Part shown: one piece after another, positions 53,506-62,459 of the stretch
How the letters are laid out: each line of letters begins with the position of its first letter
Numbering within the stretch: the stretch's first letter is position 1
DNA from: Halobellus rufus
GTDB lineage: Archaea > Halobacteriota > Halobacteria > Halobacteriales > Haloferacaceae
Assembly: GCF_000739575.1 (NCBI RefSeq)
Contig: NZ_BBJO01000006.1
Location: 26,677 to 90,676 of the forward strand
Direction of reading: 5' to 3'
Length of the DNA: 64,000 nt
Notes under the pieces: generated by a model
The model's database searches: none
Told to the model about the DNA's origin: nothing
What the model saw: only the letters and a program-made list of their open reading frames with translations
Position numbers and translations under genes: made by a program

Positions 53506-54120
53506 TCACCCGGCGTCTTCGGACTCCTCGGAGACGGCCGCCGACTCGTCGAACTCGATGTCGCTGAACGAGGCGAACGCGTCGCGGAAGTCGTCCTCGC
53601 TCAGTTCCGCGAGGGTACCGTCGATCTCCGTGCGAAGCTCTTCCATCCGCTCTGTCAGTTCGCGGTACTCGCTCTCGGTGTCGACGGACACGTCCGGCGA
53701 GGACTCCAGCGCGGCCTTCTTCGAGGCGAGCGAGAAGAACTCCCGAGAGCGTTCGTCGTAGTTCGCCCGTCGGAGCAGCACCTCGACGAGCCCGTGGAGG
53801 TCGTCCTGCGTGACCGGCTTCACGAGGTAGTCGTCGAACGGCATCTCCACGATGTCGACGTCGGGTTCGACGGCGGTGATCATCGCGACCTGGGTGTCGA
53901 GCCCGCGCGCCCGGATCTCCTCGAGGACTTCGTCGCCCGTGAGATCCGGCATCCGTCGATCGAGGAGCACGACGTCCGTGTCGTCGTCGACCACCTCGAG
54001 TGCGGTTTCGCCGTTCGTTGCCGTTTGGACCTCGTAGGTATCCGAGAGGTAGATAGCGTAGAGCTCCGCCAAATCGGGCTCGTCTTCGACGACGAGGATC
54101 CGGGGTGTAGCGCCGTCCAT
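53506..54120 (-). CDS. HalX response regulator, 204 aa
   Basis: Receiver domain with VVEDEPDLAELYAIYL, acceptor Asp54 in VVLLDRRMPDLTGDE and YLVKPVTQ, then a HalX helical domain (FFSLASKKAALESS, YRELTERMEELRTEI). No DNA-binding domain. Closely related to the protein at 26909-27508. No sensor kinase is adjacent. The 281 bp upstream (to the cspA stop at 54402) contain no gene. Confidence 0.9.
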   Translation of the reverse strand: MDGATPRILVVEDEPDLAELYAIYLSDTYEVQTATNGETALEVVDDDTDVVLLDRRMPDLTGDEVLEEIRARGLDTQVAMITAVEPDVDIVEMPFDDYLVKPVTQDDLHGLVEVLLRRANYDERSREFFSLASKKAALESSPDVSVDTESEYRELTERMEELRTEIDGTLAELSEDDFRDAFASFSDIEFDESAAVSEESEDAG

Positions 54121-54401
54121 TTCGATCCACCGCCCACCTCGAAGCCTGTCGTCTAAATTCTTGCCCCCGTTTTCGGGCCCGACGTACGGGGACTCCGAAC
54201 GCGAATATCGGTCGGATAGCGACGGTGAAGCCCGATTCGGCCCGCCGATGCGGTTTTGGCGACGTCGTCGACGACGCTCGCTGTGAACGCGCCCGGTCTC
54301 CGCTTGCGTTATAAGCCGCCGTCTAGCCGGGGTGAGAAATGCAGAATCGTGGTGAGAATCGACGGGAATCGCCGACCGCAGTACCGCTGTCGTGTGCGTC
54401 C

Positions 54402-54596
54402 TTACAGGCGCTGGAGGTTCGTCGCTCGCGGGCCCTTGTCGGCCTGCTCGATGTCGAATTCGACTTCCTGACCCTCCTCGAGGTCTGGACCGCCGACGTC
54501 TTCCATGTGGAAGAAGACGTCCTCGTCAGAATCGTCGCTTTCGATGAAACCGTAACCGCCCGTGTCGTTGAAGAACGCAACCGTACCTTTCGCCAT
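54402..54596 (-). CDS. cspA: Cold-shock domain protein CspA, 64 aa
   Basis: Single CSD: MAKGTVAFFNDTGGYGFIESDD, then DVFFHMEDV (RNP motifs GYGFI and VFFH) and ATNLQRL at the end. Nucleic-acid chaperone of the cytoplasm. A TATA-like box lies 24-33 nt upstream of its ATG, so it is probably leaderless and separately transcribed. Confidence 0.95.
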   Translation of the reverse strand: MAKGTVAFFNDTGGYGFIESDDSDEDVFFHMEDVGGPDLEEGQEVEFDIEQADKGPRATNLQRL

Positions 54597-54619
54597 TGCG
54601 ACCTAACCCACGCGAAGGC

Positions 54620-54629
54620 GATAAATAAG
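54620..54629 (-). promoter_or_regulatory. TATA-like box for cspA
   Basis: On the minus strand CTTATTTATC; 24-33 nt before the cspA ATG at 54596, the leaderless spacing. Confidence 0.6.
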
Positions 54630-54737
54630 CCTTGTGTCGCTGGATGCCGACCAGATGGTTCGAAATCGCGTCGTTTGGTTGATGGCTTGCTGACGGACGT
54701 GCCCCTCCCGTCCCCTCAGCGTATCGCCCTTGTCAAC

Positions 54738-55252
54738 TCAGAGCAACGCCCCGAGATAGACCGCTGCGGCGGTCGCGAACACGCCGACCGAGAGGAGCCC
54801 GTAGTTCGCGATCGCGTTGTCCGCGCGCCAGAGCCCGAGCGTGTACGTCCGCGCCGAGAACGGCCACAGGAAGTTGACGCCCGCCGGGGTGAGCGCGTCA
54901 CCGAGGAGGTGGGCGACGACGGTGAGCGCGCCCAGCGCGAACCCGGCCGCCGCGAGCGACGCGCCGCCGACGAGGGTCGAGAGATCGAGCGCGACCGCCC
55001 CGCCGGCGACCGTCTCGATCGCGAAGCCCGCAGCACCGAACGCGCCGCCGACGAGCGCCGCGAAGACCAGCGAGTGAGTGGGGCCGCGGTGGGGTATCCC
55101 CGGGACCGGTGGTCGACGTCGGGCAGCATCGCGAGCGACAGCATCGTCGCCCCGACGACGACCGCGAGATCCGCGCGCTCGAAGGCGAGAAGGACGAACG
55201 CGATCGGGGCGAAGACGAGCAGGGAGACGCCGTAGTGGCCCTTCTGGTACAT
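54738..55252 (-). pseudogene. Membrane-bound metal-dependent hydrolase (YdjM/DUF457-like), frameshifted
   Basis: The frame from ATG 55252 (MYQKGHYGVSLLVFAPIAFV) runs through LAMLPDVDHR. One base is then missing near 55107-55110, and the rest, VPGIPHRGPTHSLVFAALVGGAFG, reads in another frame to the TGA at 54738-54740. The PGIxHRGxTHS metal-binding motif and five hydrophobic spans identify the family. About 171 aa if repaired. Either a sequencing slip or a real lesion. Confidence 0.85.
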
Positions 55253-55331
55253 ACGCGGAACTGGGCGCGGGCGCACAAAAACGTCGTGACCGAACGGAAG
55301 GGTTTCCTCGGCCGGTGGCCTACCCGAGTGC

Positions 55332-55910
55332 GTGATCCGAAACCTCGCGCGCGACGTCCAGGCGTTCACCTCGAACGTCTTCCTCGTCACCGGCGAAACG
55401 ACGGCGCTCGTCGACGCGGGCGCGAACTTCGACCTCCTCGCCCGCCTCTCCGAGCACGTCGACGACCTCGATCGGCTCTATCTGACGCACACCCATCCCG
55501 ACCACGTCAAGAACGTCGGCGCGGCCCGGGAGGCCTTCGACGTCGAAACGTGGGGCTACGACGCCGACAGCGACTACGTCGACAACGGGATCGCAGACGG
55601 GGAGACCGTTCCGCTCGGCGACGACGAGTACGAGGCGCTCTACACGCCGGGACACGCCGCCGACCACCTCTGCTTTTACGCCGCGGAGACGGGCGTCTGC
55701 TTCGCGGGCGACCTCGTCTTCGCGAACGGCGGGTTCGGCCGCACCGACCTCGAGGGAGGCGACCGGCCCACGCTCGTCGAGAGCATCGAATACCTCCACG
55801 AGACCGTCGAGGACGGGCTCAGCGCGCTCCACGTCGGCCACGGTCCGAGCGTCACCGAGCGCCCGCTCGACGACGTCGAGATCGCCCTTCGGTCATCTCA
55901 GATGGGCTAA
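55332..55910 (+). CDS. MBL-fold metallo-hydrolase, 192 aa, GTG start
   Basis: Metallo-beta-lactamase fold hydrolase. The metal site THTHPDH (His53, His55, Asp57, His58) is intact, with TPGHAADHLCFY and FAGDLVFANGGFGRTDL supplying the further ligands. The protein is close to glyoxalase-II or RNase-J-like small members; the substrate is unknown. GTG at 55332 is the start nearest the family beginning. Divergent from the frameshifted hydrolase gene at 54738-55252. Confidence 0.9.
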   Translation: MIRNLARDVQAFTSNVFLVTGETTALVDAGANFDLLARLSEHVDDLDRLYLTHTHPDHVKNVGAAREAFDVETWGYDADSDYVDNGIADGETVPLGDDEYEALYTPGHAADHLCFYAAETGVCFAGDLVFANGGFGRTDLEGGDRPTLVESIEYLHETVEDGLSALHVGHGPSVTERPLDDVEIALRSSQMG

Positions 55911-55943
55911 CAGCGCTCCCGACTCACTTCGCCTCACCCCAAT

Positions 55944-56801
55944 TCACGCTTCCCGCGCCGCGTCGGGCGAGAACTGCGCCTCGAACAGCCGCGCCTCGCA
56001 GTCCTCGCAGGTCGCTGCGACGACGTCGACCGAGCGACAGCAGGACTCGACCGTCTCCTCGTCGAGCGATACGGTTCCCCGACAGGACGGACAGCGGTCA
56101 AGCCAGAGGCGCAGGGCGCCCAGCAGTTCCAGGCGAGCGTCGACATCGAGGTCGGCCCAACCGGGGCTCCGTTTCCGGAGAACCGTGTCCGCAGCCGCGT
56201 CGGCGACGAACGCGGCCGCCGACCCCCACTTCGCGAGCGTCGTCGCACGCGTCGACGTCGGCATCTCGGCGACGACGGCGAACGCGTTCGCGCGGCCGTC
56301 GACGTCGATCGCCTCCGGGTCGACGTCGAGATCCGAAAACAGCCGCCGAGCGGTCTCCGCGTCCGCGCGCTCGGCGTCGAACCGCGCGTACCACGACTCG
56401 CGGAACCGAGTCGCCAGGCAGAGGTCCCCCTCCGAGGCGTTGCCTCCCGCGCACGCTTCGAGCGCGCCGAGCGACTGCAGCGCGTTCTCGATCGATTCCG
56501 CGTCGAACCCGTCATCGAGGTCGACCGCGCCCCCGCCGTGAGTCCCGAACAGTCGGTGCACTCGTTGGGGGAGGTAGCGCTTCGTGAGTGTCGGGGTGCC
56601 GGGGACCAGATAGCCCCGGAAGTAGATCGCCGTGAGGCCGATGCCGGCCGCGAGGAGGCCGAGCGGGAGCCACGCGGCGGCTGCGAGGGCTGCCAGCACC
56701 GACGTGATCACGAGATTGACCGCTGTACAGGGTAGACAGCGGTTCTCACCGGTGTATTCGGGGCGTTTGAATCTGGTAATTCGTCCGTCGAGCGTCGTCA
56801 T
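55944..56801 (-). CDS. Membrane protein with C-terminal zinc-binding pairs, 285 aa
   Basis: After an N-terminal ENRCLPCTAVN (Cys pair) two spans follow (LVITSVLAALAAAAWLPLGLL, AAGIGLTAIYFRGYLV), a cytosolic middle domain, and a C-terminal region with CPSC (about 238) and CEDC (about 266), a rubredoxin-like arrangement. Conserved in haloarchaea to my reading but unnamed. It is divergent from the dehydratase at 56904. Confidence 0.7.
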   Translation of the reverse strand: MTTLDGRITRFKRPEYTGENRCLPCTAVNLVITSVLAALAAAAWLPLGLLAAGIGLTAIYFRGYLVPGTPTLTKRYLPQRVHRLFGTHGGGAVDLDDGFDAESIENALQSLGALEACAGGNASEGDLCLATRFRESWYARFDAERADAETARRLFSDLDVDPEAIDVDGRANAFAVVAEMPTSTRATTLAKWGSAAAFVADAAADTVLRKRSPGWADLDVDARLELLGALRLWLDRCPSCRGTVSLDEETVESCCRSVDVVAATCEDCEARLFEAQFSPDAAREA

Positions 56802-56903
56802 AGCTGCCGGATGCGTCCCCCGACCGGATAGCTAATCGTCGGTTAACCGGCCGTCCGGTCGCCATCTCCAAAGGTTTACCTCGCGACGAGTAAATACGCG
56901 GCT

Positions 56904-58142
56904 ATGGGAGTCGATTACGCCGAGTTACACGACCCGAACGCGGAGTACACGATGCGGGAGCTCTCCGCGGAGACGATGGGCGTGCGAGCGAAGCGCGGCG
57001 GCGGCCGGGACGTCGAGATAACCGACGTCCAGACGACGATGGTCGACGGCAACTTCCCGTGGACGCTCGTGCGCGTCTACACCGACGCCGGGATCGTCGG
57101 CACCGGCGAGGCCTACTGGGGCGCGGGCGTCCCCGAACTCATCGAGCGGATGACGCCGATGATCGTCGGCGAGAACCCGCTCGACATCGACCGGCTGTAC
57201 GAGCACCTGATCCAGAAGATGTCCGGTGAGGGGTCCGTCGAGGGCGTCACCGTCACGGCAATCTCGGGCATTGAAGTCGCGCTGCACGACCTCGCGGGGA
57301 AGATCCTCGACCTCCCCGCCTACCAGCTTCTCGGCGGGAAGTACCGCGACGAGATGCGCGTCTACTGCGACTGCCACACCGAGGAGGAGGCCGACCCCGA
57401 GGCCTGCGCCGACGAGGCCGAGCGCGTCGTCGAGGACCTCGGCTACGACGCGCTGAAGTTCGACCTCGACGTGCCCTCGGGGCTCGAAAAGGACCGCGCG
57501 AACCGCCACCTCCGACCGGGCGAGATCCGCCACAAAGCCGAGATCGTCGAGCAGGTCACCGAACGCGTGAAGGACCGCGCGGACGTCGCCTTCGACTGCC
57601 ACTGGACGTTCTCCGGCGTATCGGCGAAACGCCTCGCCGACGCCATCGAGGAGTACGACGTCTGGTGGCTCGAAGACCCCGTACCGCCGGAGAATTTGGA
57701 AGTCCAGGAGGAGGTCACGAAGTCGACGACGACGCCGATCACCGTCGGCGAGAACCGATACAGAGTGACCGAGGAGCGACGGTTGATCGAGAACCAGGCG
57801 GTCGACATCGTCGCGCCCGACCTCCCGAAGGTCGGCGGGATGCGCGAGACGCGGAAGATCGCCGACGTCGCAAACCAGTACTACGTCCCAGTCGCGATGC
57901 ACAACGTCTCCTCGCCGGTCGCGACGATGGCCGCCGCGCAGGTCGGCGCGGCGATCCCGAACGCCCTCGCCGTCGAGTACCACTCCTACGAACTCGGTTG
58001 GTGGGACGACCTCGTCGAGGAGACCGTCATCGAGGACGGCTCCATCGAGATCCCCGAGCGCCCCGGACTCGGGCTGACGCTCGATATGGACGCCGTCGAG
58101 GAACATATGGTCGACGGCGAGGAGTTGTTCGATCCGGCGTAG
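56904..58142 (+). CDS. Sugar-acid dehydratase (mandelate racemase/enolase family; XacD or GnaD type), 412 aa
   Basis: Enolase-superfamily enzyme: DALKFDLDVPSG, DVAFDCHW, WWLEDPVPPEN, PITVGENRY and VAMHNVSSP carry the metal and general acid/base residues. Closely resembles haloarchaeal xylonate/gluconate dehydratases, which feed the oxidative pentose or semi-phosphorylative Entner-Doudoroff pathway. Start ATG 56904 (MGVDYAELHDP) has AAGGTTTAC about 30 nt upstream. Which sugar acid is used cannot be read, and no sugar dehydrogenase is adjacent. Confidence 0.88.
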   Translation: MGVDYAELHDPNAEYTMRELSAETMGVRAKRGGGRDVEITDVQTTMVDGNFPWTLVRVYTDAGIVGTGEAYWGAGVPELIERMTPMIVGENPLDIDRLYEHLIQKMSGEGSVEGVTVTAISGIEVALHDLAGKILDLPAYQLLGGKYRDEMRVYCDCHTEEEADPEACADEAERVVEDLGYDALKFDLDVPSGLEKDRANRHLRPGEIRHKAEIVEQVTERVKDRADVAFDCHWTFSGVSAKRLADAIEEYDVWWLEDPVPPENLEVQEEVTKSTTTPITVGENRYRVTEERRLIENQAVDIVAPDLPKVGGMRETRKIADVANQYYVPVAMHNVSSPVATMAAAQVGAAIPNALAVEYHSYELGWWDDLVEETVIEDGSIEIPERPGLGLTLDMDAVEEHMVDGEELFDPA

Positions 58143-58154
58143 CCGGATCGGGCT

Positions 58155-58305
58155 CGATAGACGAGCGAAGCGAGTCTATCGGCGTTCGACGAAGCGTAGC
58201 TTCGTCGGGCTCGTGGAGTTCCGCTCCACGGCGTTCGACTGAGCGAAGCGAAGTCGGGCCAGCAAATCTGTGATTTGCCCTGTTCGACTGAGCGAAGCGA
58301 AGTCG
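58155..58305. repeat. Array of six consecutive hairpins between convergent genes
   Basis: Stem-loops in order: 58155-58181 (CGATAGAC stem, loop GAGCGAAGCGA), 58187-58207 (CGACGAAGC), 58212-58230 (CGTGGAG), 58236-58256 (CGACT, same loop), 58262-58278 (GCAAATC) and 58285-58305 (CGACT, same loop). Spacers share GGCGTTCGA or GGGC. The segments 58233-58260 and 58282-58309 are identical direct repeats, 49 nt apart. It lies between two convergent genes (58142 and 58342) and is a candidate bidirectional terminator or transcript-stabilising element. Confidence 0.85.
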
Positions 58306-58341
58306 GGCCCGCGCAGTTCTGATCTGTGTCCGTGGCGTCGA

Positions 58342-59031
58342 TCACTCGGATCCGGTGTCGACGTCGATTCCGAGCGATCGGAGCGCGTCGGCTGTGTCGT
58401 CGTATGCGAGCCGGATCGTGTAGCCGGCGACGAGTTCTGCAGTGTTCCAGTCCGCGTCCGTCTCACACCGGGCGGCGAGCACCGTGAGACCGTCTTCGAG
58501 CGTCCCGGCCGTCTCCGCGCGGAGATCGGCGAACAGCGCTGCCCGCCTTTCCGCCGACGCTGTCTCCCGCCGCTCGAAGAATTCGACGAGTCGCGCGTGG
58601 GTGCGGAGCGAGGCGAGCGGGCGGCCGACCATCCCGCCGGCGACCCGCTCGATCGTCGTCTCCCGACCGCGGAGGTACGCGTGCATCGGTCCCGGTGGGC
58701 CCTCCTCGGGCGTCCACTCGTCGAGCTCGGCGGCGACCCGCGAGCGGTGCTCCGTCTCCTGTTGGACGACCGACTCGAAGGCTGCGCGCGCCTCGTGGTC
58801 GGCGGCGTCTGCGGCCCACTCCGTGAACGTTTCGCGAGCGGCGTGTTCGCTTTCTGCGGCGGCGTCGAGGAGCGCCGGCGCGGTCGGCTCGCCGCCTGCC
58901 GCCGCGGTGAGAAACCGCCTCGATCCGAGGAGCGCCAGTTCGTCGGCGTACGTCGATTCGAGTCGATCGCGGAGGTCGCAGGCCCGCCGAGTCCGGGCCC
59001 GTTCCCCGGCGTCTCCGATCTCATCCGTCAT
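58342..59031 (-). CDS. Ferritin-like / rubrerythrin-like protein, 229 aa
   Basis: Helical protein with the four-helix features SEHAARETFTEWAADAADHEARAAFESVVQQETEHRSRV, with the ExxH pairs of a ferritin-like di-iron site. The second half has AYLRGRETTIERVAGGMVGRPLASLRTHARLVEFFERR, probably a paired bundle. The ATG at 59031 (MTDEIG) is chosen over a GTG at 59040. It could handle peroxide or iron. It ends close to the hairpin array. Confidence 0.7.
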   Translation of the reverse strand: MTDEIGDAGERARTRRACDLRDRLESTYADELALLGSRRFLTAAAGGEPTAPALLDAAAESEHAARETFTEWAADAADHEARAAFESVVQQETEHRSRVAAELDEWTPEEGPPGPMHAYLRGRETTIERVAGGMVGRPLASLRTHARLVEFFERRETASAERRAALFADLRAETAGTLEDGLTVLAARCETDADWNTAELVAGYTIRLAYDDTADALRSLGIDVDTGSE

Positions 59032-59154
59032 AGTCGACACGTGGGCGCGACGAACCTAATCGTTGCTTCCGATCCGCGGTGACGCCGCTCACAGTAGAAT
59101 CAAATCTGATACTGTAGAGCCAACTGTCTTATGCGGCGGTGGCGGAACTCCGCT

Positions 59155-61020
59155 ATGGACGACCGAGGTGTCGCCGTGACCGAGGAGACGCGGGGACGGG
59201 TCGACGGCGACGAACTGATCGACGCGTTGGACATCGACCGCGCGGAGATCGAGTGGCGGAAGTCGTTCCTTCGGCTCGACGAGTCGGACGAGGAGCGAAT
59301 GCGAGCCCTCGAGGGGACCTTCGACGACGTCGCCGACGATATCGTCGACGAGTTTTACGACCACTTGACGAGCGACGACGACGCGACGGAGATTCTGGGT
59401 CGGTCGAGTAAGGGGCTCGATCGGCTGAAGCGGGACCAAGGGGCGTATCTCCGTTCGCTGACAGACGGCGAGTACGACCGCGATTACTTCGCCCGGCGGG
59501 CCCGCGTCGGGAAGATCCACGAGATGCTGGGGCTGGGGCCGAAGTTCTACATCGGCGCGTACAGCGTCTACTACGAACGGCTCGTCGACGCCATCGGCGA
59601 GGAAGTCAAAGACGAGTTCGCCCCGGCAGACGAGAGGTCACAGGCGGAGGCGACAGCCGAGACGGAGACTGAAGCGCCCGGAGACGGCCAAGCGGAATCG
59701 GCGACCGATCGCGTCGGGTTCCTGTCTCGACTCTTGGGACGCGGTCGGACGGAGAACGGGAGCGATCCCGAGGATGTGGCGAGCCAGCGTGACATCGACG
59801 TGGACGAGGCCGATGGAGACGGCGAATCCGACGTCGACGCCGCGGTCGACGCCGTCGTCGATCGGACGACGTCGCTTCTGAAGGTGCTCGCGCTCGACCA
59901 ACAGGTGGCGATGGACACCTACGTCCACGCCTACAGCGAGGAGGCCCGCCGCGAGGCGGAGCGCCACGAGCGACTGGCCCGGGAAGTCGAACGCGACCTC
60001 CGGGAACCGATCGACGACGTCGCGTCGGCGTCGTCGATCGTCACCGAGCGCTCGGCGTCGATCCGGGACCTCGCCGACGAGCAGGCGACGGACATGGAGG
60101 ACGTGGCCGCGGAGATCTCACAGATGAGCGCGACCGTCGAGGAGATCGCCGCGACCGCAGATCAGGTCGAAGACACGAGCGACGAGGCGGTATCGCGGGC
60201 GCGCTCCGGCGAGCAAGCGGCCGACGAGGCCATCGACGTGATGGAAGATGTCGCCGACGCGGCGGTCGAAGCCTCCGCGGACCTCGAACAGCTACAGGCG
60301 CAGATCGAGGAGATCGACGAAGTCATCGAGGCGATCGACGACATCGCCGAACAGACCAACCTCCTCGCGCTCAACGCGTCGATCGAGGCCGCGCGGGCGG
60401 GAGAGGCGGGCGACGGCTTCGCGGTCGTCGCCGACGAGGTCAAGCAACTGGCCGAACAGTCACGAGAGCGCGCCAGCGACGTCGAGGAGACGGTCGACCG
60501 CGTGCAGGCCGACGCCGCGGACACGATCGAGAGCCTCTCGGAGACGACCGAGACGCTTCACGAGGGCATCGACAGAGGAGAGGACGCGATGGACAGCCTC
60601 GAGGAGATCGTCGACGCCGTCGAGCGCACCACGGAGGGCATAACCGAAGTCGCCGTCGCGACCGACGAACAGGCTGTCAGCGCCGAGGAGGTGACCGCGA
60701 TGGTCGAAGACGCCCGCGAGCGCGCCGACGACGTCGCCGAACGCGTCGACGACGTCGCAAGCGCGAGCCGCGAGCAGTCCCAGCGGATGGAGACGATCCA
60801 GCGCGCCGCCGACCGGTTGACCGATCCGGACGCGGCGGAGGCCGAATATGACGGCTCCGGTGACCGTTCCTCGCAGCCGTCGACTCCGCAGCAGCTATCG
60901 GCTACAGAGCCCGATCCCACCTCGGACGACGAAAACGCGTTCGCCTTCGTGGGCACCGACGGCGGCGTCGAACCGGCGGAGGCGACCGACCGCTCCGAAG
61001 GACGGCGATTCCAAGAGTAA
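59155..61020 (+). CDS. hemAT: HemAT-type globin-coupled aerotaxis transducer, 621 aa
   Basis: Cytoplasmic oxygen sensor that signals to CheA. The N-terminal sensor globin (residues 20-260) has the proximal His122 in [19 protein letters not shown] and helix H in [23 protein letters not shown]. The MCP signalling domain (from about 280) contains [38 protein letters not shown]. An acidic insert of about 70 residues (157-227) splits globin helices G and H, absent from the classic proteins. ATG at 59155 lies 21-28 nt after a TCTTATGC box at 59127-59134, within the leaderless range. Confidence 0.92.
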   Translation: MDDRGVAVTEETRGRVDGDELIDALDIDRAEIEWRKSFLRLDESDEERMRALEGTFDDVADDIVDEFYDHLTSDDDATEILGRSSKGLDRLKRDQGAYLRSLTDGEYDRDYFARRARVGKIHEMLGLGPKFYIGAYSVYYERLVDAIGEEVKDEFAPADERSQAEATAETETEAPGDGQAESATDRVGFLSRLLGRGRTENGSDPEDVASQRDIDVDEADGDGESDVDAAVDAVVDRTTSLLKVLALDQQVAMDTYVHAYSEEARREAERHERLAREVERDLREPIDDVASASSIVTERSASIRDLADEQATDMEDVAAEISQMSATVEEIAATADQVEDTSDEAVSRARSGEQAADEAIDVMEDVADAAVEASADLEQLQAQIEEIDEVIEAIDDIAEQTNLLALNASIEAARAGEAGDGFAVVADEVKQLAEQSRERASDVEETVDRVQADAADTIESLSETTETLHEGIDRGEDAMDSLEEIVDAVERTTEGITEVAVATDEQAVSAEEVTAMVEDARERADDVAERVDDVASASREQSQRMETIQRAADRLTDPDAAEAEYDGSGDRSSQPSTPQQLSATEPDPTSDDENAFAFVGTDGGVEPAEATDRSEGRRFQE

Positions 61021-61061
61021 ACGAGCCCGCAACGGCCTGAGCGACCGCGAAGCGACCAGAC

Positions 61062-61388
61062 TCAGTCGTCGTCGGCCGCGGCGGCGGCGTCGGCCGCGTC
61101 CTGCTCGATGCTCGGTGGGTAGACGCCGCGGTCGAGTTTCAGGTCGCTCTGCGGGCGGGCCATACACGTCAGCGCGTAGCGTTCGCGCTCCTCGTCGGTG
61201 AGCCCGCGGGCGGCGGGCTGGGCGACCTCGCCCTCGACTATCTCGGCGGAACAGGCCAGGCACATCCCGACGCGGCAGGAGTACTCCTGTGCGATCCCTT
61301 CCTCGATGCAGGCCTTCAGAATCGTCTGCTTGTCGGACACTTCGATCGTCTCGTCCGTGCCGACGAACTCGACGGTGTATTCGGTCAT
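61062..61388 (-). CDS. 2Fe-2S ferredoxin, 108 aa
   Basis: Plant-type ferredoxin: Cys38, Cys43 and Cys46 in YSCRVGMCLACSAEI, with Cys75 in YALTCMARP. The acidic Ala/Asp C-terminus is a halophilic feature. The ATG at 61388 (MTEYTVEF) is chosen over an in-frame start at 61415. Carries electrons in the cytoplasm. It is separate from the neighbouring HemAT and UspA genes. Confidence 0.95.
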   Translation of the reverse strand: MTEYTVEFVGTDETIEVSDKQTILKACIEEGIAQEYSCRVGMCLACSAEIVEGEVAQPAARGLTDEERERYALTCMARPQSDLKLDRGVYPPSIEQDAADAAAAADDD

Positions 61389-61470
61389 ACCTCGCCGTTC
61401 GACGGACCGATTCAAAGTTCTTTGCGAAGCGGTCGGGACGCGTCGGAGTCGCTCGTCCGTGCCGTCCCGT

Positions 61471-61914
61471 TCACTCCTCGGTCTCCTCGGTTTCCGACCG
61501 CACGGTCATCACCGGCGCGTCGGCGGTTCTGACGACCTTTTCTGCGACGCTTCCGAGGAGGAACCGGCCGACGCCGGTCCGTCCGTGCGTCCCCATCACG
61601 ACCAGGTCGATGCCCTCGTCGTCGACGTACTCCGTGATCGACCGATGGGCGATTCCGGTCTCGACGGCCGTTTCGACGTCTACTCCGGCCGCCTCGGCCT
61701 CCTCTGCGACGCGCGCGACGGCCTGTTCGCCCTCCTCGCGCAGCGCCTCGACGACGATGTCCGAGCCGACCTCCATCGCCGAGTACGCGCCGGTGTCGAC
61801 GACGTACAGGGCGTGGAGCGTGGACCCGTACTGCTTCGCGAGTTCGATAGCGTGTCCGACCGCTCCCTCGCTGGCGGGGCTGCCGTCCGTCGGGACGAGG
61901 ATACTGTCGTACAT
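61471..61914 (-). CDS. Universal stress protein UspA family, 147 aa
   Basis: Single Usp domain: MYDSILVPTDGSPASEGAV at the start, and the ATP-binding motif VMGTHGRTGVGRFLLGSVAEKVVRTADAPVMTV. Full length, all nucleotide-binding Gly residues intact. Cytoplasmic, role in stress resistance. It is 96 nt from the next gene and probably separately transcribed. Confidence 0.95.
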   Translation of the reverse strand: MYDSILVPTDGSPASEGAVGHAIELAKQYGSTLHALYVVDTGAYSAMEVGSDIVVEALREEGEQAVARVAEEAEAAGVDVETAVETGIAHRSITEYVDDEGIDLVVMGTHGRTGVGRFLLGSVAEKVVRTADAPVMTVRSETEETEE

Positions 61915-62010
61915 CGTGTGTTAACGTACGTCATCGGGGGTTTAGAAAGTATCCCGTATCGCTCCCGGTTCGATCGGCGCGCTACCCGCCGCTGTCGGTG
62001 GGGGATTCCG

Positions 62011-62352
62011 TCACTCCTCGTCGACGCTCGGTCGGTACGTCCCGGGTGCGTCTGCGGGGGTGACCTCGTCGGGGTCGTCGCCGCGGAAGCGGAGAATCGC
62101 CCGTTCACAGGCCTGCAGTCCGTCGACGCGCGGTGTCTCTCCGTCGAGTTCCACCGTCTCCACGACCGTCCACGATTCAACGTCGGCGTCGAAGGCGAGT
62201 CCTTTCACCCACGCCGCGGAGGCGACGAGGAGTCCGGAGGCCCGACCCTCGTCTTCGATCGGAACCGCGAGTTCGAGGGCCTCGGCGGCGTTGAGTTGGA
62301 CGAGTTCCTCCGGCGTCAGCGGCCGCGCTGGCAGCGAATCGACGACACTCAT
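62011..62352 (-). CDS. Conserved haloarchaeal protein of unknown function, 113 aa
   Basis: Begins MSVVDSLPARPLTPEELVQLNAAEALELAVPIEDEGRASGL and ends with RGDDPDEVTPADAPGTYRPSV. No motif recognisable; no Cys pairs or spans. It looks like an all-beta cytosolic protein. It is divergent from the Agl23-like gene (107 bp between starts), with which it may share a promoter region. Confidence 0.65.
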   Translation of the reverse strand: MSVVDSLPARPLTPEELVQLNAAEALELAVPIEDEGRASGLLVASAAWVKGLAFDADVESWTVVETVELDGETPRVDGLQACERAILRFRGDDPDEVTPADAPGTYRPSVDEE

Positions 62353-62459
62353 ACGTCGGGGTGGGCGGGGAGGACGCTTGGGCGTTGTGAATCCCGGAGC
62401 GGTCGTCGACCCCGACGCCGATCACAAAGCTTCTACTCTCGGGGTGGCGACACGCCCCT

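Noticed and set aside
58155..58305. CRISPR array
   Set aside because: The repeats are palindromic hairpins of differing sequence with no regular unique spacers of about 35 nt, and no cas genes are present.
58176..59024. Open frame on the minus strand covering the hairpin array and the ferritin-like gene
   Set aside because: Out of frame with the ferritin-like gene; the array portion is repetitive and not coding.
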